64,000 nucleotides of DNA, taken from the NCBI GenBank assembly GCA_031430695.1, contig JANPBZ010000121.1, positions 1-64,000 of the forward strand, read 5' to 3'. This document shows, piece after piece, positions 1 to 7,906 of this stretch. The notes beneath the pieces were generated by a model. The model was not told the origin of the DNA, searched no databases, and saw only the letters and a program-made list of their open reading frames with translations. Source of the DNA: JAENVT01 sp031430695 (GTDB lineage Bacteria > Actinomycetota > Acidimicrobiia > Acidimicrobiales > Ilumatobacteraceae). A program made the position numbers and the translations under genes. The first letter of the stretch is position 1. Every line of letters starts with the position of its first letter.

Positions 1-13
1 CGAAGGAGATGTG

Positions 14-2224
14 ATGGATCGTCGCAGGACCGCTGTGGTGGCGATCGCTGTGGTCGTCGCGACATCGGTTGGCGGTTTCGTTGCGGGTTCGCGGATCACG
101 TCGCCGGCCGAGGTGGCGTCACGTACCGCTGCGCCCGACCCGTCGTTGATCCTGGTGCCGGTCGAGGAGCGGGTCCTGTCGACCGAGGTAGTTACGCGTG
201 GTACAGGGCGCTTCGGGTCACCGCAGAAGTTGTCGGTGCCGGCGTCTGCGCTCAAGCCAAGTGCCGGTCTCGTTGCCGAGTTGCCCGTCGCTGGCGCAGA
301 GATCATCGAGGGTGGTGTGGTCGTGACCGGGTCCGGTCGTCCGTTGATCCTGCTGGTTGGGGCGCGGCCGATGTCGCGCGACCTGGGTCCTGGGTTGAGT
401 GGTGATGACGTGCAGCAGTTGGAGGAGGCCCTGATGCGGTTGGGTTTCGACACGGGTCCAGTTGATGGCGTCTACGACGACATGACCGGAGCGGGTGTCG
501 AAGGGTGGTATCTCGCCAACGGGTACTCGCCGTTCACTGCGACCAACGACCAACTCGCCGCGATTCGTGCTCGCGAAGCCGACCTGGCCGTGGCGGCGTT
601 CGATGTGACGGCAGCGACCGATGCTGTCACGTCGGCGGAGGCTGCGCTCACGACGGCGCAGGTGGCGTCATCGACGGCGATTCGACGATCCGAGGCGAGC
701 GTTCGCGGTGTGGACCGGGCGTCGCGGGAGGCTGACGCAGCCAATGTCCTCGCCTTGCGTGAGGTGGCGGCCAAGCAGTCGCTACTCAATGTTCTTCGGT
801 CGGGCCGTCCAGCCACGCCGGCCACGCCCGCGCAGATTCGCGCTGCCGAGGCGGACCTTGCGGCAGCACGCACAAACGAGGCCGCCGTGCGCACCGCAGG
901 GCAGCGCGCTATGGCGGACGCCCAGGCAGATGTCGATCAGGCACCGGCTCGGGTCGATGCTGCTAGAGCCGCTGGGGCGTCCGCAGACCAGGCAGCGGCC
1001 GCCGATGTCGCAGCCAAACAGGCCGCGTTCGACGCACTTGCGGCTGACCCGTCGGCGACCGCGGCACAGTTGACGGCAGCGCAATCCGATCTCACGACGG
1101 CGCAGGTGACCGCCGACAACGTTCATACAGCCGGGCTCCAGGCCATCGCCGACGCACAGGCATTCCTGATCAACGCGCCGAAGGTTCTCGAGCAAGTCCG
1201 TACACAATCTGCAGCGGACAACGATCTCGCGCTGGCCGCCATCGCAGCAAAGGAACTGGCCCTCGAAGATCTGAGGAACCCGCGGCCGCCGACATCGGGC
1301 GAGATCGCCGCCGCAGAGAACGATCTGGCGATCGCGGTCGCCAACACCGAAACCGTCCGCCTCGCGGGCGAGCGTTCCGTCGACGATGCCACGACCGCCG
1401 CAGCTGACGGAACCGCCGAGGTCCCCGTCGCCGGAGCAGCCGTCGTGGCAGCCCAAGACAGTCTCGCCAACGCGAGATCGGGCCTGACGTCTCGTGCCGA
1501 CATCGAGACGCTGGCGGCACGAGAGGCGGACCTGGCACATCGGCGTGCGGGTGTTCAGGTTCCTGCCGATGAGGTGGTGTTCGTCGCCTCTGGCCCGGTC
1601 CGTGTCGCGAATCTTCTCGTGGTCATCGGTGATCCGGTCGCGGGCGCGGTGATCACAGTGACTGATTCGGTCGTCCATGTCGACGCGGGACTGGCGCTCG
1701 CCGACGCGGGACTGGTGGCGGCCGGTATGACCGTTCGGCTTGACGAACCGGATCTCGGCATCGCTACCGAGGGGATGGTTGCATTCGTGGCCCCCGCTCC
1801 GGGGACCAACGGTGTCGACGGGTTCCACGTCTATGTGGCTGTTGACGTCGCGGCGCCACCCGCCAACCTGGTCGGCGCATCGGTGAGGTTGACGATCCCG
1901 GTCGAATCGAGCGGGAAATCGGTGCTGGCGGTGCCGGTCAGCGCGTTGACGTTGGCGGCCGACGGGTCGTCGCAGGTGCAACGCAGCGTCGACGGCACCA
2001 CCGATTTCGTGACCGTCATCCCCGGCCTGTCCGCCGCCGGGTACGTCGGGATCACTGCAACAACGAACGACCTGCACCGGGGTGATCTGGTCGTGATCGG
2101 CGTCGATCAACCTGCCACCCTGCCAGCCGACACCGGTTCGCCTGCACCCGATGCGACGTCCCCAGCCGTCACGATTCCCACTACCGAAACCACAGCCGTG
2201 TCGTCGGGTGGCTCCGGTGGCTGA
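14..2224 (+). CDS. Periplasmic adaptor (membrane fusion) subunit of a MacAB-type ABC exporter
   Basis: The 736-residue protein begins with an uncleaved-looking hydrophobic anchor (about residues 7-27). A peptidoglycan-binding-like repeat follows at about 128-170 (LSGDDVQQLEEALMRLGF). A very long Ala-rich coiled coil (about 185-505) and a C-terminal beta-rich HlyD/MacA-like part come next, ending in a Ser/Thr-rich tail. ATG 14 is chosen over GTG 11 because AAGGAG at 3-8 is correctly spaced from it. The stop overlaps the start of the ATPase gene, so the three genes form one operon. By family knowledge, such adaptors link an inner-membrane MacB permease to outer layers. The unusually long coiled coil suggests it spans a thick wall. 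The substrate cannot be told from sequence. Confidence 0.85.
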   Translation: MDRRRTAVVAIAVVVATSVGGFVAGSRITSPAEVASRTAAPDPSLILVPVEERVLSTEVVTRGTGRFGSPQKLSVPASALKPSAGLVAELPVAGAEIIEGGVVVTGSGRPLILLVGARPMSRDLGPGLSGDDVQQLEEALMRLGFDTGPVDGVYDDMTGAGVEGWYLANGYSPFTATNDQLAAIRAREADLAVAAFDVTAATDAVTSAEAALTTAQVASSTAIRRSEASVRGVDRASREADAANVLALREVAAKQSLLNVLRSGRPATPATPAQIRAAEADLAAARTNEAAVRTAGQRAMADAQADVDQAPARVDAARAAGASADQAAAADVAAKQAAFDALAADPSATAAQLTAAQSDLTTAQVTADNVHTAGLQAIADAQAFLINAPKVLEQVRTQSAADNDLALAAIAAKELALEDLRNPRPPTSGEIAAAENDLAIAVANTETVRLAGERSVDDATTAAADGTAEVPVAGAAVVAAQDSLANARSGLTSRADIETLAAREADLAHRRAGVQVPADEVVFVASGPVRVANLLVVIGDPVAGAVITVTDSVVHVDAGLALADAGLVAAGMTVRLDEPDLGIATEGMVAFVAPAPGTNGVDGFHVYVAVDVAAPPANLVGASVRLTIPVESSGKSVLAVPVSALTLAADGSSQVQRSVDGTTDFVTVIPGLSAAGYVGITATTNDLHRGDLVVIGVDQPATLPADTGSPAPDATSPAVTIPTTETTAVSSGGSGG

Positions 2225-2915
2225 CGGCGACAGGCTCGCGCCAGCCGTCATCTCATTGACCTCACTGGGCAAGCAGTTCGATTCCGACCCGCCGGTCGAC
2301 GCGCTCGTCGATGTGAACCTGACCGTCGAAGCGGGTGAATGGGTCGCCGTCGTCGGGCCGTCCGGTTCTGGCAAGTCGACGCTGTTGAACATCATTGGTT
2401 GCCTCGACACGCCGACTTCGGGCTCCTACCAGTTCGAAGGGATCGAGGTCGCCGAGCTCAGTGACAAGCAACGAGCCGGTCTGCGTTGCCGCGGGATCGG
2501 GTTCGTCTTCCAGTCGTTCCACTTGCTCGGACATCGCACCGTCATCGAGAACGTGATGCTCGCCGACATCTACCGAATGGCGCCCGCCCACGATCGGCGA
2601 ACTCGGGCTGCGGCAGCGCTCGATACCGTCGGCCTCGGTCACCGCACCGAGTTCTTTCCCACCCGGCTGTCCGGCGGCGAACGCCAGCGGGTCGCCATCG
2701 CCCGGGCGCTCACCGGATCACCGCGGCTGCTGCTGTGCGACGAGCCGACAGGCAACCTCGACTCGACGACCACTGCGACGGTGCTCGAGTTGTTCGCCGA
2801 GTTGAATCGACAAGGCAAGACGATTGTGATGATCACCCACGAGCACGACGTGGCCGAGCGAGCAGGACGGCGAGTGGGCATCACCGACGGCATGCTGACC
2901 GAGGCCCACCGATGA
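2217..2915 (+). CDS. ABC exporter ATPase subunit, MacB/LolD type
   Basis: A 232-residue nucleotide-binding subunit with Walker A GPSGSGKST, Q-loop in FVFQSFHLL, signature LSGGERQR, Walker B LLLCDEP and the switch His in MITHEHD. The TGNLDS context after Walker B is typical of the MacB/LolD/FtsE branch. GTG 2217 overlaps the adaptor stop by 8 nt; GTG 2208 is an alternative start. The 3' end shares ATGA with the permease gene, indicating translational coupling. It should energise the permease at 2912-4174. Confidence 0.9.
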   Translation: MADGDRLAPAVISLTSLGKQFDSDPPVDALVDVNLTVEAGEWVAVVGPSGSGKSTLLNIIGCLDTPTSGSYQFEGIEVAELSDKQRAGLRCRGIGFVFQSFHLLGHRTVIENVMLADIYRMAPAHDRRTRAAAALDTVGLGHRTEFFPTRLSGGERQRVAIARALTGSPRLLLCDEPTGNLDSTTTATVLELFAELNRQGKTIVMITHEHDVAERAGRRVGITDGMLTEAHR

Positions 2916-4174
2916 GGACGTTCAGGCGCATCCGTCAAAGCCTCGCCGCAGAGGAGACGCTCGTCGCGCCTTCGGGCATGACGATCCGCGATCTGGCCAA
3001 CGAAGCCACCGCCGGGCTCTTCGCGCGACCCGGACGCACGGTCCTGACCGTGTTCGGAACGGTCATCGGTCTGGCATCCCTGGTCGCCACACTCGGTCTG
3101 TCTCGAACCGCTGGCAACCAGATCGTCGGACGGTTCGACGAACTCGCTGCAACCGAGATCGTCGTCAGCCCCAAGCCGTCCGCGACCACGACGATGACCG
3201 ACGCGCTGCCGTGGGATGCCCCGGCGCGTCTGGGCCGCCTCGATGGTGTCGCCGCTGTTGGCAGTCTGAGCACGCTCGACGTCGGCTCTCGGCTCGTCGC
3301 CGCCTCGCCGGTGAGCGATCCTCAGAACCAGACCGCGTTCAAACTGACCGTCAGTGCAGCCTCTCCGGGACTGTTCCGCGCTGTCCGAGCCCAACTGCGC
3401 ACTGGCAGGACCATCGACGCCGCCCAATCCGAGCGGGCCGAACGGGTCGCCGTGCTCGGACCGAATGCCGCCGAACGGCTCGGCATCAGCCGCGTCGACC
3501 AGCTACCAGCAATCACGATCGGCGACGACGTCTACCTCGTGATTGGCATCCTCGCCAGTGTTGCCCGGCAACCCGACCTGCTCGGCGCGGTCATCATTCC
3601 CGAAGGCACCGCGCAGCGCCACTACCGGCTCGCCAATCCCGGTCTCGTCGTCGTCGAGACCGACATCGGCGCGGCCTCGCTGATCGCCCGACAGACACCG
3701 ATCGCGCTCCGCCCGGACAACCCGCGCAGCCTCAAAGTCGTGTCGCCACCCGAACCCAAACGCGTGCGCGACGCCGTGCAGAACGATCTCGATCTGCTGT
3801 TCCTGCTCCTCGGCGGCGTGTCGCTCCTCGTCGGCGCGATCGGCATCGCCAACGTCACTCTCGTGTCAGTCATCGAACGCACTGGCGAGATCGGTCTGCG
3901 TCGTGCTCTCGGTGCGTCACGTCGACACATCGGGCAGCAGTTCTTGCTCGAGAGCACCACCGTTGGTTTCGTCGGCGGGGTTCTCGGTGCGAGCCTCGGC
4001 GCCCTCGTCGTTGTCGTCGTCAGCGCCTACCAACAATGGACTCCGGTGCTCGATCCGCTCGCCCCGTTCCTCGCACCTGTCGTCGGAGGTCTCACCGGCC
4101 TCGTCTCCGGCACCTATCCCGCGTTGCGAGCGACGCGACTCGAGCCGGTCGAAGCGTTGCGCTCAGGAACGTGA
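2912..4174 (+). CDS. ABC exporter permease, MacB/FtsX type
   Basis: A 420-residue permease with one N-terminal membrane span (about 40-62, VLTVFGTVIGLASLVATLG), a large extracytoplasmic MacB-type domain (about 65-285), and three C-terminal spans of the FtsX domain (LLLGGVSLLVGAIGIANVTL onward). The ERTGEIGLRRALGAS segment between spans is a family hallmark. It starts in an ATGA overlap with the ATPase gene. With the adaptor and ATPase it forms a complete tripartite-type exporter. The 241 nt downstream (4175-4415) show no convincing gene. Confidence 0.9.
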   Translation: MRTFRRIRQSLAAEETLVAPSGMTIRDLANEATAGLFARPGRTVLTVFGTVIGLASLVATLGLSRTAGNQIVGRFDELAATEIVVSPKPSATTTMTDALPWDAPARLGRLDGVAAVGSLSTLDVGSRLVAASPVSDPQNQTAFKLTVSAASPGLFRAVRAQLRTGRTIDAAQSERAERVAVLGPNAAERLGISRVDQLPAITIGDDVYLVIGILASVARQPDLLGAVIIPEGTAQRHYRLANPGLVVVETDIGAASLIARQTPIALRPDNPRSLKVVSPPEPKRVRDAVQNDLDLLFLLLGGVSLLVGAIGIANVTLVSVIERTGEIGLRRALGASRRHIGQQFLLESTTVGFVGGVLGASLGALVVVVVSAYQQWTPVLDPLAPFLAPVVGGLTGLVSGTYPALRATRLEPVEALRSGT

Positions 4175-4415
4175 CGAGCCCTGCGCGAAGCACGTCGGCT
4201 CACCGGCCCTGCAGGTGGAGCCGACTTTGGATGCGGTCGAGCTGTGCCGGGGGCTCTTCCACACCGGAATGCGCGGAATGTTCCCGTTCGTGTCCGGAGC
4301 GATCTCGAGCGTTCTGCCGATGGCAGCGTCCACCGGCCAGATCACTGGGGGGCGCGGTCGACGAAGAGGTCCTTCGGCCCTAGCCGCCGTCCCATGAATC
4401 CATGAGTCTCACAGT

Positions 4416-4823
4416 ATGCGACTGGAGATCACCCGTCGGGCCGAGTTGGCGATTCGGGCATTGGCCCTGCTGGGGCGGTCATCGGGGCGCGTGAAGGCGT
4501 CGGAGCTGGCCGAACGGTTGGGGACCACGGTCTCATTCGTGCCGCAGGTCCTCGGTCCGCTCGTGCGAGCAGGCTGGGTGCAGTCCGATCCCGGGCCGAC
4601 GGGCGGCTACCGCTGCCGGGCCCTGCTGAGCGAGGTCAATGTGCTGCAGGTGATCGAGGCTGTGGACGGGGCGACCGACATCGGGCGTTGCGTGGTTGCT
4701 GATCGACCATGCCAGGCAGCTGAACCGTGCGTGCTGCACCTGGCGTGGGGCCAGGCGCGAACCGAGCTTGTCGCTGTGCTGCAGTCGACGCCGATGTCTG
4801 GTGTCGAAGCGGCGGTCGCGTGA
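4416..4823 (+). CDS. nsrR: Rrf2-family [Fe-S] repressor, NsrR-like
   Basis: A 135-residue winged-helix protein that starts like Rrf2 regulators (MRLEITRRAELAIRAL). Its recognition region includes SELAERLGTTVSFVPQVLGPL and the wing PGPTGGYR. Three cysteines, C92-x6-C99-x5-C105, sit where NsrR/IscR bind an iron-sulfur cluster. In NsrR that cluster is destroyed by nitric oxide, which relieves repression. The two neighbours downstream after YwiC are NO-defence genes, so an NO sensor is the most economical reading. IscR-like or another Rrf2 specificity cannot be excluded. No clear palindromic NsrR site was found upstream. Confidence 0.8.
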   Translation: MRLEITRRAELAIRALALLGRSSGRVKASELAERLGTTVSFVPQVLGPLVRAGWVQSDPGPTGGYRCRALLSEVNVLQVIEAVDGATDIGRCVVADRPCQAAEPCVLHLAWGQARTELVAVLQSTPMSGVEAAVA

Positions 4824-5629
4824 TGTCGGCGACTCACGTAGAGCGTGACGTGGATGTGCGAGCTGGATGGCGCGCCGTGGCCCTACCGAGCGAGCACGGT
4901 GGCTGGGGGTTGACCTTGGAGCCCGTGTTGCTCGGTCTGGTCGTTGCCTGGTCGGGTGCCGGTGTGGCGTTGGGGGTGGCGGCGTTCACTGCGTTCCTGG
5001 TGCGGACGCCACTCAAGTTGGTGGCCGTCGACCTTCGTCGAAGGCGTTGGCTCAACAGATCTCGCCTCGCGCTTTGGTTCACGATGGTGGAGCTGAGCGT
5101 GCTCGGGTCGACCGTCGCACTGGCGGTCGTACTGGCGGGGTGGTCATGGCTGGCTCCAGTGGTTGTTGCCGGTCCGCTGGTCGCGGTCGAGTTGTCATTC
5201 GACGTTCGAAGCCGCGGCCGCCGACTGGTGCCGGAGCTGTGCGGGGCAATCGGTATCACTGCGGTCGCAGCATCGATCGTGCTGGCAGCGGGGCAGGGCA
5301 GAGGGCTGGCCGCCGGTGTCTGGCTCGTGTTGGCCGCTCGCGCTGTCGGTGCGATCCCGTTCGTCCGAATTCAAATCCTGCGTCTGCGCCGCGGTCAGGG
5401 GCCGGTGTGGCAGAGCGACCTGGCGCAGGTGGTGAGCGTCACAGTCGCGACGTCGGCGGTCTTCGCCGATCGCCGGCTGCTGCTCGGCCTAGTGGGAGTC
5501 GTCATGTTGGCAGCGGCGCAGTCCGTGTGGGTGCGTCGTGCGCCGATACCGGCGAAGCAGGTGGGTCTGCGACAGATGGGCATCGGGCTCGCACTGGTCG
5601 CAGTGACGGCTGTGGGCGTCCTGTGGTGA
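4823..5629 (+). CDS. ywiC: YwiC-like integral membrane protein
   Basis: A 268-residue protein with about seven hydrophobic spans and the N-terminal family motif LPSEHGGWGLTLEPVLLGL. ATG 4823 overlaps the regulator stop as TGATG. YwiC-like proteins have no proven biochemical function, but in Bacillus ywiC lies next to the nar/fnr region. Here too it sits inside a nitrate/NO cluster. A membrane role in anaerobic or nitrosative metabolism is an inference from this context only. Confidence 0.8.
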   Translation: MSATHVERDVDVRAGWRAVALPSEHGGWGLTLEPVLLGLVVAWSGAGVALGVAAFTAFLVRTPLKLVAVDLRRRRWLNRSRLALWFTMVELSVLGSTVALAVVLAGWSWLAPVVVAGPLVAVELSFDVRSRGRRLVPELCGAIGITAVAASIVLAAGQGRGLAAGVWLVLAARAVGAIPFVRIQILRLRRGQGPVWQSDLAQVVSVTVATSAVFADRRLLLGLVGVVMLAAAQSVWVRRAPIPAKQVGLRQMGIGLALVAVTAVGVLW

Positions 5630-5666
5630 ACCGATCGCGTACGTGTCTTTCGAGAAGGAGAAGCAA

Positions 5667-6389
5667 ATGGTGAAGATCGATGTGTCGACGACGTTGGCCG
5701 AGGCGGTGGACGCGTTTCCCCAATTGGCGCGCGAGTTCGAGCGTCGGGGTCTGGACTACTGCTGCGGCGGTCGCCGCACGCTCGGCGAAGCGTGTGCGCT
5801 GATCGGCTTGGATCCGGAGGCGACCGTCGCCGAGCTCTCGGTAGCGGAAGCGACGTCGGGTGCAGCGGAGTGGGCGACGATGACCGCGGATGTCCTCGTC
5901 GCCCACCTCGAGGCCACTCATCACCGATATCTGTGGGACGAGATGCCCAGGGTCACCGCACTAGTCGACAAGATCGTGGCAGTCCACGGTGCCCGACATC
6001 CCGAGCTCGTCGCGGTTGCAGCATGCTTCGCGCAGGTGTGCGCGGATCTCGGGCCACACATGCTGAAAGAGGAGCGCATGTTGTTCCCGATGATCCGGGA
6101 GCTGGCGACCTCGACTGGCATGCCGTCGTTCCACTGCGGGTCGCTGCGGAACCCGATCTCGGTGATGTTGAGCGAGCACGACGCTGTTGGCGACCTGCTC
6201 ACCCGGCTGCGCCACCTGACCGATGGCTACGCACCGCCGGCGGACGGCTGTGCCTCGTATGTGGCGTGCTTCGCGGCGATGGAGGAGCTGGAGGCCGACA
6301 CTCACCTGCACATCCACAAGGAGAACAATGTGCTGTTTCCCCTGGTGGTGGACCTGGAAGCCGAACGGGCTGCGCTGGTGCGCGGATGA
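5667..6389 (+). CDS. ric: RIC-family iron-sulfur cluster repair di-iron protein (YtfE/ScdA)
   Basis: A 240-residue protein with an N-terminal DUF542/ScdA domain carrying the CC pair (DYCCGG, C32-C33), followed by a hemerythrin-like four-helix domain. The iron ligands fit His/Glu in HLEATHHRYLW, HMLKEERMLF, SEHDAVGDLL and HLHIHKENNVLFP. AGAAGGAGAAG (5653-5663) lies just upstream of ATG 5667, which is why the more upstream GTG 5643 is rejected. RIC proteins repair Fe-S clusters damaged by NO or peroxide. The NsrR-like regulator two genes upstream and the haemoglobin that overlaps its end support an NO-stress role. Confidence 0.92.
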   Translation: MVKIDVSTTLAEAVDAFPQLAREFERRGLDYCCGGRRTLGEACALIGLDPEATVAELSVAEATSGAAEWATMTADVLVAHLEATHHRYLWDEMPRVTALVDKIVAVHGARHPELVAVAACFAQVCADLGPHMLKEERMLFPMIRELATSTGMPSFHCGSLRNPISVMLSEHDAVGDLLTRLRHLTDGYAPPADGCASYVACFAAMEELEADTHLHIHKENNVLFPLVVDLEAERAALVRG

Positions 6390-6823
6390 TCGGAACCGCG
6401 AATCCGGACATCGTCGACCGCGACGACATCGAGCTGTTGGTACGCAACTTCTATCGAGACGCGGCGATGGACGATGTGCTCGGCCCGGTGTTCGAAGCCG
6501 CCCACGTGAACTGGAACGCGCACATCGCGACGCTGATCGAGTTCTGGGCCTGGCAGCTGCTCGGCGCGCCCGGATACGAGGGGCAACCCCTCCGAGCCCA
6601 CGAACCTGTCCACGCACGGACACCGCTGTCGCATTCGCATTACGAACGGTGGATCGAACTCTTCTGTGACAGCATCGACGCGTCGTTCCAGGGACCGCTT
6701 GCCGAGGTCGCGAAGGGGCGGGGACGCAAGATGGCGGCGGCCATGGAACGCTTGATGTCGGGCGTGTCTGCCAGTGGCGCGGCACCGATCGAACCGATGT
6801 GGCGGCACGGAGATGGTGCCTGA
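6386..6823 (+). CDS. Group III truncated haemoglobin
   Basis: A 145-residue globin starting in an ATGA overlap with ric. It shows the trHb3 pattern LVRNFYRDAAMDDVLGPVF near the N terminus, then IEFWAWQLLG and HEPVHARTPLSHSHYERWIEL, where the proximal (F8) histidine and the conserved Trp lie. Group III truncated globins are linked to detoxification of NO or peroxynitrite, or to oxygen handling. Position inside the NsrR-RIC cluster favours NO protection. The preceding YwiC and RIC genes suggest co-transcription. Confidence 0.88.
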   Translation: MIGTANPDIVDRDDIELLVRNFYRDAAMDDVLGPVFEAAHVNWNAHIATLIEFWAWQLLGAPGYEGQPLRAHEPVHARTPLSHSHYERWIELFCDSIDASFQGPLAEVAKGRGRKMAAAMERLMSGVSASGAAPIEPMWRHGDGA

Positions 6824-6868
6824 CACGACCCGGAACGTCGCCGCTCCGGTCGGATCTAGGGTGTCGGC

Positions 6869-7906
6869 GTGAGAGGTTCTGCAAACCGTCTGGATCGCCG
6901 TGGTCTGGTGTGGGGTGTTGTCGGCGTCGCGGTCGTGATCGCACTGACGTTCATCGGCAGCGATCGTCTCGTCTGGTTCGACGCGGCGCTCGTCGGCTAC
7001 CTGTTCGGCCTCATCTTCGCCGTGTTCGGCGTGGTGTATCGGTACACGGTCTGGTTGCGGCGGCCGTCGACGGCAATGCTCAACCGGCGGGGCTGGGATG
7101 CGTTCCGGCAACGCAAGGCACGCAACGTCGCGGCGCTACCGTCGCTCGTCGCGACACAGCTGCTGACGCAAGGGTTCATCCGTCGACGGTCTCGGGCGCG
7201 CTGGCTCGCCCACCAGTTCGTGTTCTGGGGGTGCATCCTCGCCGGCCTGGTGACCATCCCGCTCACACTCGGCTTGTTGCACTTCGAGAGCGTCGGACAG
7301 CAGGCCGACCGATACCAGGTGTACATCTCGCGTGTCGGGACCCTCCACTTCGATGCCGAAAGCATTCTCGGCTGGCTCATCTTCCACGCCCTCGACATCG
7401 CCGCCGTCCTCGTGCTCGCCGGGGTGTTCATCTTCCTCCGCAGGCGGCTACGTGATCCGGGAGCGATGGCGACAGAACGCTCCGGCGACTTCCTCGCTCT
7501 CGCTGGCCTGTTCGCGGTCTCGGTCTCCGGTCTGTTCTTGACGGTTTCGAGCATGTGGCTCGAGGGCCGCTTCTACTCGGCGCTGAACACGATCCATGCA
7601 CTGACCGTGATCCTCGGGTTGATGTACCTGCCGTTCGGGAAGCTGTTCCACATCTTCCAACGCCCCGGCAACCTCGGTGTCGCCTACTACAAGCGCGCCA
7701 ACGCCGAAGGCGAGCCCGCAGTCTGCCGACGTTGCGGCGATCCGTTCGCCAGCGCCCAGCAGATCGCAGATCTCAAAGAAGTGCTCCCGCAGGTCGGGTT
7801 CGACTATTCGATCGATGGTGGCGGCAACTACCAGGACACCTGCCCCCGATGCCGGCGCGCACATGTCACCCTCGCCCAATCGGCTCGGGTAGGAGGGTTC
7901 GGCTGA
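6869..7906 (+). CDS. NarI-like b-haem membrane subunit with C-terminal zinc ribbon
   Basis: A 345-residue protein with about six membrane spans. Histidines lie within or near the spans (AHQFVFWG, LLHFES, TLHFDAES, FHALD, NTIHALTVI, KLFHIFQRP), consistent with two b haems as in NarI/HdrE-type quinol oxidases. The C terminus carries two CxxC pairs (CRRCG and CPRC, about 40 residues apart) that look like a zinc ribbon or rubredoxin-like knuckle, which NarI lacks. The gene ends in a 1-nt TGATG overlap with the molybdoenzyme. It probably transfers quinol electrons to the downstream complex. GTG 6869 has only a weak ribosome site. Confidence 0.7.
   Translation: MRGSANRLDRRGLVWGVVGVAVVIALTFIGSDRLVWFDAALVGYLFGLIFAVFGVVYRYTVWLRRPSTAMLNRRGWDAFRQRKARNVAALPSLVATQLLTQGFIRRRSRARWLAHQFVFWGCILAGLVTIPLTLGLLHFESVGQQADRYQVYISRVGTLHFDAESILGWLIFHALDIAAVLVLAGVFIFLRRRLRDPGAMATERSGDFLALAGLFAVSVSGLFLTVSSMWLEGRFYSALNTIHALTVILGLMYLPFGKLFHIFQRPGNLGVAYYKRANAEGEPAVCRRCGDPFASAQQIADLKEVLPQVGFDYSIDGGGNYQDTCPRCRRAHVTLAQSARVGGFG

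Noticed and set aside
782..2410. A 542-codon open frame on the minus strand across the adaptor gene
   Set aside because: It is antisense to a clear coiled-coil adaptor, has no domain and an odd His/Arg-rich composition; GC-rich third positions create such frames.
4175..4415. Overlapping plus-strand frames after the permease gene
   Set aside because: They are continuations of shadow frames without start signals; I see no gene or clear operator in this gap.
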